A stretch of 15,872 bases of DNA from JACJYE01 sp964432875 (GCA_964432875.1 CAYSPJ010000115.1:1-15872), one strand, 5' to 3'; shown: positions 8,501 to 15,143, counted from the stretch's first letter. Translations and numbers: made by a program. The notes: a model not told the origin generated them from the letters alone.

Positions 8501-10063
8501 CCGGCAAGGCCGGGCGCGCCTGCCGCTGATGCCGATAAGAAAAAGAAAGACCGCGAACTGAGCGACATCGAGTACATCCTGGTGCGCCCCTTATTGATGA
8601 TGCGGCGGGCACGGCTCAATTATACCGAGCAGTTTTCTACCACCCTGCCTGGCTACATGCCTCAATCGGGCATCCTGGGCATGACCGATTTCAGCTCCCC
8701 AGGCTGGGGCTTCGTCGCCGGTTGGCAGCCCAATATCCGTACCCTGACCGACGACCAGCGCTTCAACCCCAACCTTGGCAATCTAAAAGGGGACTGGCTG
8801 CGGGAAAACGCCGATTGGATAACCCCCAGCGTCTTCCACAACCGCGAGGTCATCCAGCAATATTCGCAAAACTTTGACGCCCGCGCTACCATCGAGCCTT
8901 TCAAAGATTTCCGCATCGACCTGGAGATGACCAAGACCTACTCGGAGACTTATACCGAAACTTTCAAGGATACTTCCTTGATAGATGGTACCCAGTTGGT
9001 CCATACGGTACCCATTACGATTGGCCAGATGCAGGTCTCCTATTTCGCGATGAATACCTTCTTCCAGGATAGCCGGGATGAGATCATCAACTTGTTTAAA
9101 AAGTTTGAAGGCAATCGCGAAATCATCTCCCAGCGCCTGGGGGTGGGCGAACACGATGATGAAAACCTGGCCGACCGCGGCTTTACCCGCGGCTTCGGAG
9201 CTACTCAGCAGGACGTTATCCTGCCGGCTTTCATCGCGGCCTATTCCGGTGAAGATGCCAGTGCTGTGGATTTGAATATCTTCAACACCATGCCCAACCT
9301 CAACTGGCGCCTTACCTACAACGGTTTGTCCCAAGTGGGGTTCTTCAAAGACATCTTCACCAACTTCTCGCTCACACATGGTTATCGCAGTTCGCTGGCG
9401 GTCAGTAATTTCCGTTCCAGCTTGCCCTACTTGGCTACGCTGGCTGACGAACCCATCGACACCATCAGCTTCAACTTCTACCCGCGCCTGGAAATTTCAG
9501 ACATCATCATCCAGGAGGCCTTCTCACCGCTGATTGCCATCAGCGCTACCTTGAAAAACGGCATGTCTTTGAATGTCGATTACAAAAAATCACGCGGCTT
9601 GGCCCTGAGCACCGTCAATTATCAGCTCAACGAGACGCAGACTAAGGAGATCGTCTTTGGCTTCGGCTATTTGTTGCGCAATGTGGACCTCCCCTTCCTC
9701 ACGGGCAGCAAAAAGGGCAAGGGCAGCAGCCGGGATAATGCTGGCCAAACGACCCAACCCCAACAGCCCGGTGGCCGTGGCGGCGGACGCGGACGCGGCT
9801 TGCAGGGCAAGGACCTGGACATCAATTTCAATTTGTCGCTGCGCGACGACGTCACCTATGCCCACCGCCTGGATGAAGGCATCTTTGAGCCGACCCGTGG
9901 CAACTATGCCCTGAGCCTCTCGCCTTCGGCCGAGTACCAGATCAACCGACAGTTGTCGCTACGCTTATTCTTCGACTACCGGCGCAACGTGCCGAAGACC
10001 TCAGCCGGGTTTCCGCGCACCGATACCTCCGGAGGGATCATGGTCAGCTTTAGGTTGAATTAA
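2576..10063 (+). CDS. sprA: SprA (Sov), type IX secretion outer-membrane translocon
   Basis: SprA is the very large single-chain beta-barrel (36 strands in the Flavobacterium johnsoniae structure) through which T9SS cargo with C-terminal targeting domains crosses the outer membrane. The product is 2495 aa, within the family's usual 2300-2500. A signal peptide begins MNRILLPSSLFLGIATLALS. Family-typical segments include the N-terminal PPSYMSFEEYF region, VVYIDDFEGSGSSFDLRVP (residue 880 onward), IWINEMRLTG (about 1563-1570) with the following DFGSITLAGNISSIGFG, and alternating-polarity strands to the end, closing GGIMVSFRLN. Two low-complexity stretches stand out: Pro/Gly/Ala-rich with a Lys run at about 1959-1993, and Gly/Arg-rich at about 2377-2411. 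Both lie between barrel segments and look like loops or turns. No stop or frameshift interrupts the frame. T9SS partners such as PorV are not in the window. Confidence 0.97.
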   Translation: MNRILLPSSLFLGIATLALSAVDYSAGHKGPLAPPRAAIEEHGAALSSANESPAAMEKPAPLPYNPLALPEAVALAPEAPDTIPDIQDRYGDFFTNPNTNLIDLDDPSSVNKSIEYDPVTGQYIITERIGDDFFRPPSYMSFEEYFNQRQKQEERDYFNQLAGVSTGKGVSALDPIAKIDVKDNLLDRLFGGTEVDIRPQGNIDLIFGVDISRVENPILTERQRTVGGFNFNMNINMNVTGKIGEKLTLTTNYNTNATFNFDNQIKLDYNSDNFAGGEDAILQKIEAGNVSLPLRGNLIQGAQSLFGLKTEMQFGHLRLTAIASQQKSQQNNIRVEGGAQIQQFEVYADEYDENRHFLLSFFNRDNFERSLINLPQVNTLFKIKKLEVWITNNRNEVVDVRDIVALADLGEAQRLVSPDKVTPNPTWNRRDLIDNKPLPDNSANDLYGRILAKGEDARDIDKAVQALQTEFGLQQARDFEKVSARRLRETEYTFHPELGFISVNINVQPNQVLGVAFEYEYNGNIYRVGEMSINSGTVGADTTDLTPKVLFVKMLKSTTQRTDVPTWDLMMKNVYSIGAFQVNPQDFRLDIFYDDPGAGQKRFLPETNLAGQPLLRVFNLDNLNTQGDPQPDGIFDFVPGVTINPRNGRIMFPVLEPFGDALGNLIDDELLRRKYVYDSLYRTTLFLAQESAEQNRFIIRGEYKSSVSSEISLGAFNIPPGSVSVTAGGQRLVEGVDYEVDYNIGKVRILNDALLQSGVPVNVSFEDNTLFGFQAKTMIGLRADYALGKDINLGATFLQLFERPFTQKVNVGEDPINNKIFGVDLNMSKPAPWLTRAVDALPFLSTKEASNITVALEAAALRPGHARAINLNTQDKGGVVYIDDFEGSGSSFDLRVPANRWYISGTPQNDEQNNNPLFPEAGLINDLRFGANRALLNWYRLDPIARGTSDENNPYTSLVPQTEVFPNLTVTPNQLPNVQTFDLAYYPSERGSYNFDLPQGYPGYTRGVETADGTIRLRDPQTRWAGITRALTTNDFQTANIEFLEFWLLSPFLDTLGSANPDPDYERRQGDLYINLGNISEDVLRDSRLFFENGLPGPASPDRRTDDTPWGRVPVSQQIVRAFDNDVATRERQDLGLDGLDNDEERVKFANYIAAIAAENQAAADMVSQDPAGDDFLYYRDPSLPAGAGVLERYKRFNNTEGNSGSNESNDVRQTATNIPDSEDIDQDNTLNETEAYFQYKISFRADPSNPREIDMANTPFITDRRESQDGRRVWYRFRIPLDGPEKKAIGGIRDFRSIRFMRMYMHNFEAPVVLRFARLELVRNQWRRYRGDLTELNGPAIPVCKADSTNFSVDNVNIEENNGRQPFNYVLPEGIQREQAIGVFAALQNEQSQLMQVRNLCDGDERAIFKIINMDMRVYERFKMFVHGEELGSPVPDGALSVYVRLGSDFKNNYYEYEIPLTMSKPERLPANPNSAEYKLEVWRPENEFDFQLEELVDLKKERNETGAPLNAEYIKDLIKDGVTHRVKIRGNPTIGPVKVVMVGIRNNYDFDNVPYDAEIWINEMRLTGLDERGGAAATGRIDAQLADFGSITLAGNISSIGFGAIDQKVQERQREQISGFDLAANFNLDKFFPETWGLRLPFYAQYSNVTRTPEFDPYDLDIRLKDKIRLADNDAERDSLRAQAQDVTIIKSYNLTNVRKDRSSRGGLPMPWSISNFSASYSFTETTNRTPIIEFDEEQRHIGALDYLYTMPAKTIQPFKNLKSKHLKLISEFNFNPLPNSFSFSSIMNRTFQTTRYRFAGVDPRFNTFFNKRFTWERSYDLQWDLTRSLKFNFSAINSAVIDEPYETQLIEDFGFERARQIRRDSIWTNIQQFGRPKNYQHNLNVSYNLPLRHLPIVGDMITAKVQYTGGYNWAAAALNMDSLGNVIQNNQNRTGNVDLNFEKLYDKIGYLRKINRGKAAARPTRPGQQPGQPARPGAPAADADKKKKDRELSDIEYILVRPLLMMRRARLNYTEQFSTTLPGYMPQSGILGMTDFSSPGWGFVAGWQPNIRTLTDDQRFNPNLGNLKGDWLRENADWITPSVFHNREVIQQYSQNFDARATIEPFKDFRIDLEMTKTYSETYTETFKDTSLIDGTQLVHTVPITIGQMQVSYFAMNTFFQDSRDEIINLFKKFEGNREIISQRLGVGEHDDENLADRGFTRGFGATQQDVILPAFIAAYSGEDASAVDLNIFNTMPNLNWRLTYNGLSQVGFFKDIFTNFSLTHGYRSSLAVSNFRSSLPYLATLADEPIDTISFNFYPRLEISDIIIQEAFSPLIAISATLKNGMSLNVDYKKSRGLALSTVNYQLNETQTKEIVFGFGYLLRNVDLPFLTGSKKGKGSSRDNAGQTTQPQQPGGRGGGRGRGLQGKDLDINFNLSLRDDVTYAHRLDEGIFEPTRGNYALSLSPSAEYQINRQLSLRLFFDYRRNVPKTSAGFPRTDTSGGIMVSFRLN

Positions 10064-10088
10064 TCGCGCAAACCAGTAAGCACAGCAC

Positions 10089-10129
10089 AGCTCCCGAAAG
10101 CCCTGAGTGGTTTTCGGGAGCTTTTTTTT
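10089..10129 (+). terminator. Rho-independent terminator of sprA
   Basis: AGCTCCCGAAA (10089-10099) pairs perfectly with TTTCGGGAGCT (10112-10122). A further GCC/GGT inside (one G-U) leaves a 6-nt CTGAGT loop, for a stem of up to 14 bp. A run of eight T follows (10122-10129). It lies 26 bp after the sprA stop and separates sprA from the PLP-enzyme gene. Confidence 0.93.
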
Positions 10130-10236
10130 ACCCCAAGGCTACCAGGCATAAGGCGATGCGTGCGCATTGCAAACTTGTGCCGGCTTTGACATTGCCAGGC
10201 TAAACGATTGTGATAAGGTATCAGCTGGATTAAGAG

Positions 10237-10270
10237 CTTGTTCAGGATGTGGTTTTAAAGCGTAACTTAG
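10237..10270 (+). promoter_or_regulatory. Possible promoter of the PLP-enzyme gene
   Basis: CTTG, 22 bases, TAACTTAG: an approximate fit to TTTG / TAnnTTTG with one mismatch in each element. If real, transcription starts near 10277. That is downstream of a possible GTG start at 10249 and supports the ATG at 10303. Confidence 0.3.
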
Positions 10271-10302
10271 CAGCCTTGAATAGCATAAAAACAGCAGCTG
10301 AA

Positions 10303-11652
10303 ATGAAAAAAGAGCAACTTGTCAAAACAGAAGCACTTCAGGGCGCGACGGCTAACTCCAACTGGCGGGAAGAAGCGGAAGCAGTGCTAATCCGCTATTG
10401 CCATGAATTTTCACCGGTTTTGATCAGCCGGGCCGAAGGCTCTTATATTTATACGGAGGATGGGCGGGCCATCCTGGACTTTACTTCCGGGCAGATGTGC
10501 TCCGTGTTTGGGCACAACCACCCCGAAGTAGTCAAGGCGATTGAGAAAGCCGCTCAGCATAGCCTGCATCTGTTGAGCACTATGCTTTCTCCGCCAGTCA
10601 TCGAATTTTGCCGGGCCTTGACGGATCTGCTGCCCGAAGGGCTGGACAAGGCCATTCTGCTCAATACCGGCGCAGAGTCCAACGAAGTCGCTTTACGGAT
10701 GGCCAAACTGGCGACGGGCGGGTTTGAAGTGCTGGGTTTTGCCGGCTCCTGGCATGGCCTGACGGCGGGTGCCCAATCCAGCTCTTATGCGGGTACCCGG
10801 CATGGCTACGGCCCGGTGATGCCAGGCACACGCGCCTTGCCGGCACCCTATGCCTATCGCTGCCCGGTGCGCCATTGCCAGGGCACCTGCGACCATACCT
10901 GCCTGGAAGTAGGCATGGAAATGGCCGATCAACAATCGGTGGGGGCTATGGCGGCGGTCATCATCGAGCCGATACTGAGCGCAGCGGGCATCATCGATTT
11001 GCCGGAAGGCTATATGACTAAGCTCAAAGCTTATTGCGAGCAGCGCGGCATGATGCTCATCCTCGATGAGGCACAGACAGCCATGGGGCGCACTGGCTAC
11101 GCCTTTGCCTTCGAGCGCGATGGTATCGCACCGGATTTCCTGACGCTCTCCAAAACCCTGGGTGGCGGCTTGCCGCTATCAGCTACAGTAACTAGCCGCG
11201 CCATTGAAGAGCTTTGCTATTCGCGAGGCTTTATCTACATCACCTCCCACGTTTCCGATCCCTTGCCGGCAGAGGTGGGCTTGGCCATGCTGCGCGTGAT
11301 GGAGGCGGAAAAATTAGTGGAAAGAGCACAGCAGCAGGGGGCCTACTTGAAAGCGCAGCTCCAGGCGCTACAGGCCCGCCACGAGTGCATCGGCGACGTG
11401 CGTGGCCAGGGCTTGCTGCTAGGGGTGGAGATCGTTTCCGACCGCGAAAAGCGGAAACCTGCTCCAGAATTGGGTTTCCGCATCATGGAGCGCTGCCTGG
11501 AGCTAGGGCTCAGCATGAATATCGTTCGCCTGCCGGGCATGGGCGGTGTATTCCGCATCGCGCCTCCGCTCACGGTGAGCACCGCAGAGCTGGATCTGGG
11601 CGTCGCTATCCTCGACCAGGCCATCGGGGAATGTTGGGATGCTGGAAAATAG
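10303..11652 (+). CDS. PLP-dependent dialkylglycine decarboxylase-like / class III aminotransferase
   Basis: Fold-type I, class III PLP enzyme of 449 aa. Compared from memory with Burkholderia cepacia 2,2-dialkylglycine decarboxylase (DgdA, 433 aa), long stretches match at a constant offset of 12: GRAILDFTSGQM, NTGAESNEVALRMAKL, LILDEAQTAMGRTG, LSKTLGGGLPL, HVSDPLP and PGMGGVFRIAPPLTVS. Equivalents of key residues: Gln64 (Q52), Trp150 (W138), Asp255 (D243), PLP-lysine Lys284 (K272) and Arg418 (R406). Two active-site positions differ: Leu153 for Met141 and Ala227 for Ser215. Cys187, 192, 196 and 200 form CX4CX3CX3C in a segment where DgdA has no cysteines. The decarboxylase/transaminase role is therefore plausible but the substrate is open; a plain aminotransferase is the alternative. 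A GTG at 10249 could add 18 residues, but 10303 suits the family length. No dgdR-like regulator is adjacent. The TAG stop sits inside a heptad-like TAGGCAG. Confidence 0.85.
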   Translation: MKKEQLVKTEALQGATANSNWREEAEAVLIRYCHEFSPVLISRAEGSYIYTEDGRAILDFTSGQMCSVFGHNHPEVVKAIEKAAQHSLHLLSTMLSPPVIEFCRALTDLLPEGLDKAILLNTGAESNEVALRMAKLATGGFEVLGFAGSWHGLTAGAQSSSYAGTRHGYGPVMPGTRALPAPYAYRCPVRHCQGTCDHTCLEVGMEMADQQSVGAMAAVIIEPILSAAGIIDLPEGYMTKLKAYCEQRGMMLILDEAQTAMGRTGYAFAFERDGIAPDFLTLSKTLGGGLPLSATVTSRAIEELCYSRGFIYITSHVSDPLPAEVGLAMLRVMEAEKLVERAQQQGAYLKAQLQALQARHECIGDVRGQGLLLGVEIVSDREKRKPAPELGFRIMERCLELGLSMNIVRLPGMGGVFRIAPPLTVSTAELDLGVAILDQAIGECWDAGK

Positions 11653-11732
11653 GCAGGGCGTTTTGTCCCGGACGAGATGTGGCGCAGTGGCATCCTGCAA
11701 AGAGCGGCCCACATCCCGTCTGAGCGAGGTGG
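11650..11732 (+). repeat. Probable vestige of the downstream composite repeat
   Basis: TAGGCAG (11650-11656), which includes the PLP-enzyme stop codon, is followed 16 bases from its start by TCCCGGACGAG (11666-11676). The same 16-base offset links TTGG and TCCCGGA in the first two interrupter copies at 15098-15114 and 15196-15212. A second partial match, ACATCCCG-3 bases-GAGCG, lies at 11711-11726. The rest of the stretch has diverged. No gene is evident between 11653 and 11860. Confidence 0.42.
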
Positions 11733-11807
11733 CCTACGCTGACGTCCAACCGCCGGCTGTTGTTTCCTGCTTCAATATGTTAATCTTTTATTATTGTTCA
11801 GCTTATG

Positions 11808-11839
11808 TTTGGGGCGAGTGCGGGCTTGCTCTATTTTTG
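11808..11839 (+). promoter_or_regulatory. Probable promoter of the small DsbD-alpha gene
   Basis: TTTG (11808-11811), 20 bases, TATTTTTG (11832-11839). Both elements match the Bacteroidota consensus exactly, and the spacing is right. It predicts a leader of about 15 nt before the ATG at 11861. It is the best promoter-like match in the window. Confidence 0.62.
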
Positions 11840-11860
11840 TGGCTCTAAATCAGGATTTTT

Positions 11861-12313
11861 ATGAAAAATATACTATGGGCAGCACTCTTTGGCCTGATAG
11901 CGCCTGTGGCGCAGGCCCAGATGGCCGAAATACCAGTGCAATGGTCTTACGAGGCAGAGCAGCTTGCTGATGGGGAAACCGCGCTGGTTTTTACCGCTAC
12001 GATCCGCCCCGGCTGGTATCTATATTCGCAGCATATTGAAGAAGGCGGGCCTATCCCGACAAGCGTTGTTTTCAATGAAAGCGATGAGCTCGAGCTCGTT
12101 GGCGAAACCGAAGAATCTGGCGATAAAGTAGAAGGCATGGACAGCATCTTCGGCATGTACATCGCCAAGTTTAAGGGTGAAGCCCAGTTTCGGCAGCGGG
12201 TGAAACTGCGCCCGGGCCAACAAACAGTGAGCGGCTATGTAGAATTTATGACCTGCGACGATGAGATGTGCCTGCCGCCTACCCAATGGGAATTTACTTT
12301 TGTTTTGAAATAG
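11861..12313 (+). CDS. Secreted stand-alone DsbD alpha-domain protein
   Basis: A 150-aa protein with a signal peptide (MKNILWAALFGLIAPVAQA, likely cut after residue 19) followed by a single immunoglobulin-like DsbD N-terminal (alpha) domain, about 22-150. Marks are GWYLYSQH (51-58), GPIPT (63-67), FRQRVKL near 110-116 and GYVEFMTCDDEMCLPP (125-140), where Cys132 and Cys137 form the redox pair. This is CX4C rather than the CX5C of Escherichia coli DsbD. In DsbD this domain takes electrons from the membrane domain and passes them to periplasmic thiol proteins. Here it stands alone with no membrane anchor and is probably a soluble periplasmic shuttle. It lies 171 bp upstream of the full DsbD homologue, whose two alpha domains it resembles; its SQH...GPIPT pattern is closest to the second. 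Domain identity is good; role as shuttle is inference. Confidence 0.85.
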   Translation: MKNILWAALFGLIAPVAQAQMAEIPVQWSYEAEQLADGETALVFTATIRPGWYLYSQHIEEGGPIPTSVVFNESDELELVGETEESGDKVEGMDSIFGMYIAKFKGEAQFRQRVKLRPGQQTVSGYVEFMTCDDEMCLPPTQWEFTFVLK

Positions 12314-12378
12314 CATCGACGGCAGGGGCGAGCTTGTGATTTGTATTACTGATTGAAAATTGAAACTTGCCGTCCTTT

Positions 12379-12417
12379 GCCAACGTAAAAAACAAGGCGG
12401 CCGGCAAACACGTTGGC
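12379..12417. repeat. Inverted repeat between the two DsbD-type genes
   Basis: GCCAACGT (12379-12386) and ACGTTGGC (12410-12417) are perfect 8-bp inverted arms, extendable by one T-G and one T-A pair, around a 23-nt loop. No T-run follows, so this is not a standard intrinsic terminator. It lies 66 bp after the small gene and 68 bp before the large one. It could be an mRNA hairpin between cistrons or a protein-binding site. Confidence 0.5.
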
Positions 12418-12484
12418 GAGAAGCGGAGCACCTCATTCAACTGTGGGCTGTTTCAAGATGTTAACCAGCAAAGCATAAATCGTT

Positions 12485-15070
12485 ATGAAGTATTTTTGGC
12501 TACTGAGCTTCTTTTTCCTGCTGGGCACCGAGCTTTCGGGGCAAATCAAGGAACCAGTGAAATGGAGTTTTGAAAGCAAACAGGTCAACGCGGCCGAGTT
12601 TGATTTGATTTTCAAAGCTAAGGTCGAGAAAGGTTGGAAAATCTACTCTGTTTTCCAGGAATATGGCGAAGATGTCATCGGGCCTACGCCCACAGCCTTT
12701 TATTTTGACGCAGGCGCCCACTTCAGCGCTTCCGGGAAAATCCAGGAATCCGGCAACCGCAAGTCGGAAAGGGAGCCGCTGTTCGACAACCTGAAAGTAG
12801 CTTTCTTCAAGGGCGACGCCACCTTTACCCAGAGGGTGAAGGTCAGCGACTTCAGCCAGCCTATTGCCGGCTATCTGGAATATATGGCTTGCGACGATGA
12901 AATGTGCTTGCCCCCGGCGAACGTGGACTTCAGCTTCAAGCTATCTCCGTCCGCTTCTGCGGAGGCGCCCAAGCTTGCCGAGAAAGCTGATGCCCCGCAA
13001 GTGGCCGAGGAGATCGCTCCGGTTACGGTTCCCGAGCCTTCGCAGCAGCCGGGCATTCCCGGGAGCCAATTGGCCTCGCCGGTGAAATGGGCTTTTGAAA
13101 GCAAGAAAATATCCGATCAGGAATACGAGCTCCGCTTTCTGGCCCAAATGGGAAGCGGCTGGAGCATCTACTCCCAACATACCGACCCCAATGATGGCCC
13201 CATCCCCACGGAATTCAACTTTGAAGCAGGCAGCCACTTCGCACTGCTAGGCGATGCCGTAGAGGAGGGCAAAAAGAAAACGGGCCCCGACCCCTATTTT
13301 GGCGGCGCCATCGTCTCTAAATTCGTGGATGGGACCGCCGTTTTTACCCAAAAGGTAAGTGTGGCTGATCTGCAGCAGCCTATCAAGGGCTACTTGGTCT
13401 ATATGGCCTGCGACGACGAACAGTGCTTGCCCCCGATGGATGTGGAGTTTGAGTTCAACCTGGCGGCGGGCACTGCGGGCCTGGCTGCCTTCGACCCGGC
13501 CAGCGGCCTGCGTGCTATCGACCAATCTATTGCCACCGTGCGGGAAACCTACATCGCTCCGCTTGGCAATTGTGGTACCGAAGATACGACCCGCGACAGC
13601 AACTTGCTGTGGACTTTCATCCTGGGCTTCGCCGGCGGCCTTTTGGCTTTGCTTACGCCTTGTGTCTTCCCCATGGTACCGCTCACGGTGAGCTTTTTCA
13701 CCAAGAGCAGCAAAGACCGCAAATCGAGCCTGCGCAATGCTTTGCTCTTCGGCAGCTCCATCATCGTCATTTACGTCGCCATCGGGCTGCTGATTACTGG
13801 GGTCTTTGGGGCCACAGCGCTCAACGAGTTGTCCACCAACTGGATCGCCAACGTGCTGTTTTTCCTGATTTTCCTGTTCTTCGCCTTCTCTTTCTTTGGC
13901 TACTACGAACTGACCTTGCCCAGTTCCTGGACCAACAAGAGCGACAGCATGGCCGACCGGGGCGGCTTGATTGGGATTTTCTTCATGGCCTTCACCCTGG
14001 CTTTGGTCTCTTTCTCTTGTACTGGCCCGATCATCGGCTCTGCCTTAGTGCAGTCGGCCACGGATAAGCTGGGGCCTTTTGTCGTGATGTTAGGCTTTTC
14101 CACGGCCTTGGCGCTGCCTTTTGGCTTGTTTGCCGCCTTCCCGGGCTGGCTCAACTCCTTGCCCAAGTCTGGTGGCTGGATGAATTCCGTCAAAGTGGTG
14201 CTCGGCTTTTTAGAGTTGGCCTTAGCGTTGAAGTTCCTTTCGGTGGCCGATATGACCATGCATTGGAATATCCTGCCTTATGAGGTGTTTATGGCGGCCT
14301 GGATCCTGATTTTTGGCGCGATGGCAGCTTATCTGTTTGGCTTCATCCGTTTCCCTCACGATAGCCCGGTGAAAAAGCTCTCGCTGATAAGGGGCAGTTT
14401 TGCTTTTCTATCGCTGGGCTTAACCCTGTACTTGGTCACCGGCTTTTTCCTCAGCGAAAAGACGCAGACCTACAGTTCCCTGAAGCTGATGAGCGGCCTG
14501 GCACCTCCGGCCCACTACAACCTTCTGCTGGCAAAACCCGAGGTAGACCCAGTCATTAAGGCCAAGTATCCTTCGTTCACCAAGTGTGCCAACGACCTGG
14601 ATTGTTTCAAAGATTACCAGGAAGGCCTGGCTTACGCCCGCGAAGTGAAAAAACCGGTGCTGCTGGACTTCACGGGTTACGGCTGTGTCAACTGCCGAAA
14701 AATGGAAGAGCATGTTTGGGTGGACGACCGGGTGTGGCAAAAACTGGCCAAAGACTTCGTACTGATCTCGCTTTACGTCGATGACCGCAAACCGTTGGAT
14801 GAAGTGCTGCTCTCGCTGCCCCGTCAGGAAAAGCTGCGCAACGTCGGCAACAAATGGTCGGACTTTCAAATTGTCAACTTCGAGCAAAACTCTCAGCCGC
14901 TCTATGTCATGATGGCACCCGATGAGCGCGTGCTGGCTGCCCCGCGGGGCTACAAGGAAGGCGTGGGCGAGTATATCCAATACCTCGATTGTGGCTTGGA
15001 GGTTTTCCTGCGCCTCTCCGAAACCGAAGGCGACGGGCCGGCCGGCGAGCCGCTGGGGATTCGGGAGTAG
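12485..15070 (+). CDS. DsbD-family protein-disulfide reductase with two tandem alpha domains
   Basis: Membrane thiol reductase that moves electrons from cytoplasmic thioredoxin to the periplasm; 861 aa. Order: signal peptide (1-20); alpha domain 1 (about 22-153, Cys136/Cys141 in ACDDEMCLPP); Pro/Ala/Glu-rich linker (154-196); alpha domain 2 (about 198-327, Cys309/Cys314 in ACDDEQCLPP); eight-or-so-helix membrane domain (about 373-655) with LLTPCVFPMVPL (Cys393) and SFSCTGPIIG (Cys512), the two shuttle cysteines; C-terminal thioredoxin-like domain with DFTGYGCVNCRKME (Cys734/Cys737). Extra cysteines are Cys363 before the membrane domain, Cys701/Cys707 before the thioredoxin fold, and Cys836. 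E. coli DsbD is about 565 aa with one alpha domain, so the second is an addition. A cytochrome c maturation role (CcdA-like) is possible. The start at 12485 gives a clean signal peptide. Probably co-regulated with the stand-alone alpha-domain gene upstream. Confidence 0.92.
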   Translation: MKYFWLLSFFFLLGTELSGQIKEPVKWSFESKQVNAAEFDLIFKAKVEKGWKIYSVFQEYGEDVIGPTPTAFYFDAGAHFSASGKIQESGNRKSEREPLFDNLKVAFFKGDATFTQRVKVSDFSQPIAGYLEYMACDDEMCLPPANVDFSFKLSPSASAEAPKLAEKADAPQVAEEIAPVTVPEPSQQPGIPGSQLASPVKWAFESKKISDQEYELRFLAQMGSGWSIYSQHTDPNDGPIPTEFNFEAGSHFALLGDAVEEGKKKTGPDPYFGGAIVSKFVDGTAVFTQKVSVADLQQPIKGYLVYMACDDEQCLPPMDVEFEFNLAAGTAGLAAFDPASGLRAIDQSIATVRETYIAPLGNCGTEDTTRDSNLLWTFILGFAGGLLALLTPCVFPMVPLTVSFFTKSSKDRKSSLRNALLFGSSIIVIYVAIGLLITGVFGATALNELSTNWIANVLFFLIFLFFAFSFFGYYELTLPSSWTNKSDSMADRGGLIGIFFMAFTLALVSFSCTGPIIGSALVQSATDKLGPFVVMLGFSTALALPFGLFAAFPGWLNSLPKSGGWMNSVKVVLGFLELALALKFLSVADMTMHWNILPYEVFMAAWILIFGAMAAYLFGFIRFPHDSPVKKLSLIRGSFAFLSLGLTLYLVTGFFLSEKTQTYSSLKLMSGLAPPAHYNLLLAKPEVDPVIKAKYPSFTKCANDLDCFKDYQEGLAYAREVKKPVLLDFTGYGCVNCRKMEEHVWVDDRVWQKLAKDFVLISLYVDDRKPLDEVLLSLPRQEKLRNVGNKWSDFQIVNFEQNSQPLYVMMAPDERVLAAPRGYKEGVGEYIQYLDCGLEVFLRLSETEGDGPAGEPLGIRE

Positions 15071-15099
15071 TCGCAGGGGGGCTTTGGTAGTTGGCAGTT

Positions 15100-15143
15100 G
15101 GAGCGAAGCGACATCCCGGACGAGCGCAGCGAGAGCGGGATGG
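15100..15143. repeat. Interrupter copy A of the array
   Basis: Begins GGAGCGAAGCGACATCCCGG and ends CGAGAGCGGGATGG. The arms CATCCCG and CGGGATG are perfect 7-bp inverted repeats enclosing a 17-nt segment with GAGCGCAGCGAG. Confidence 0.88.

Noticed and set aside
10249..10302. GTG start giving the PLP enzyme 18 extra residues
   Set aside because: The extra residues have no counterpart in the family, and the proposed promoter would start transcription after this codon.
12318..12374. GACGGCA / TGCCGTC inverted repeat after the small alpha-domain gene
   Set aside because: Seven bases over a 43-nt loop are within chance expectation and there is no further support.
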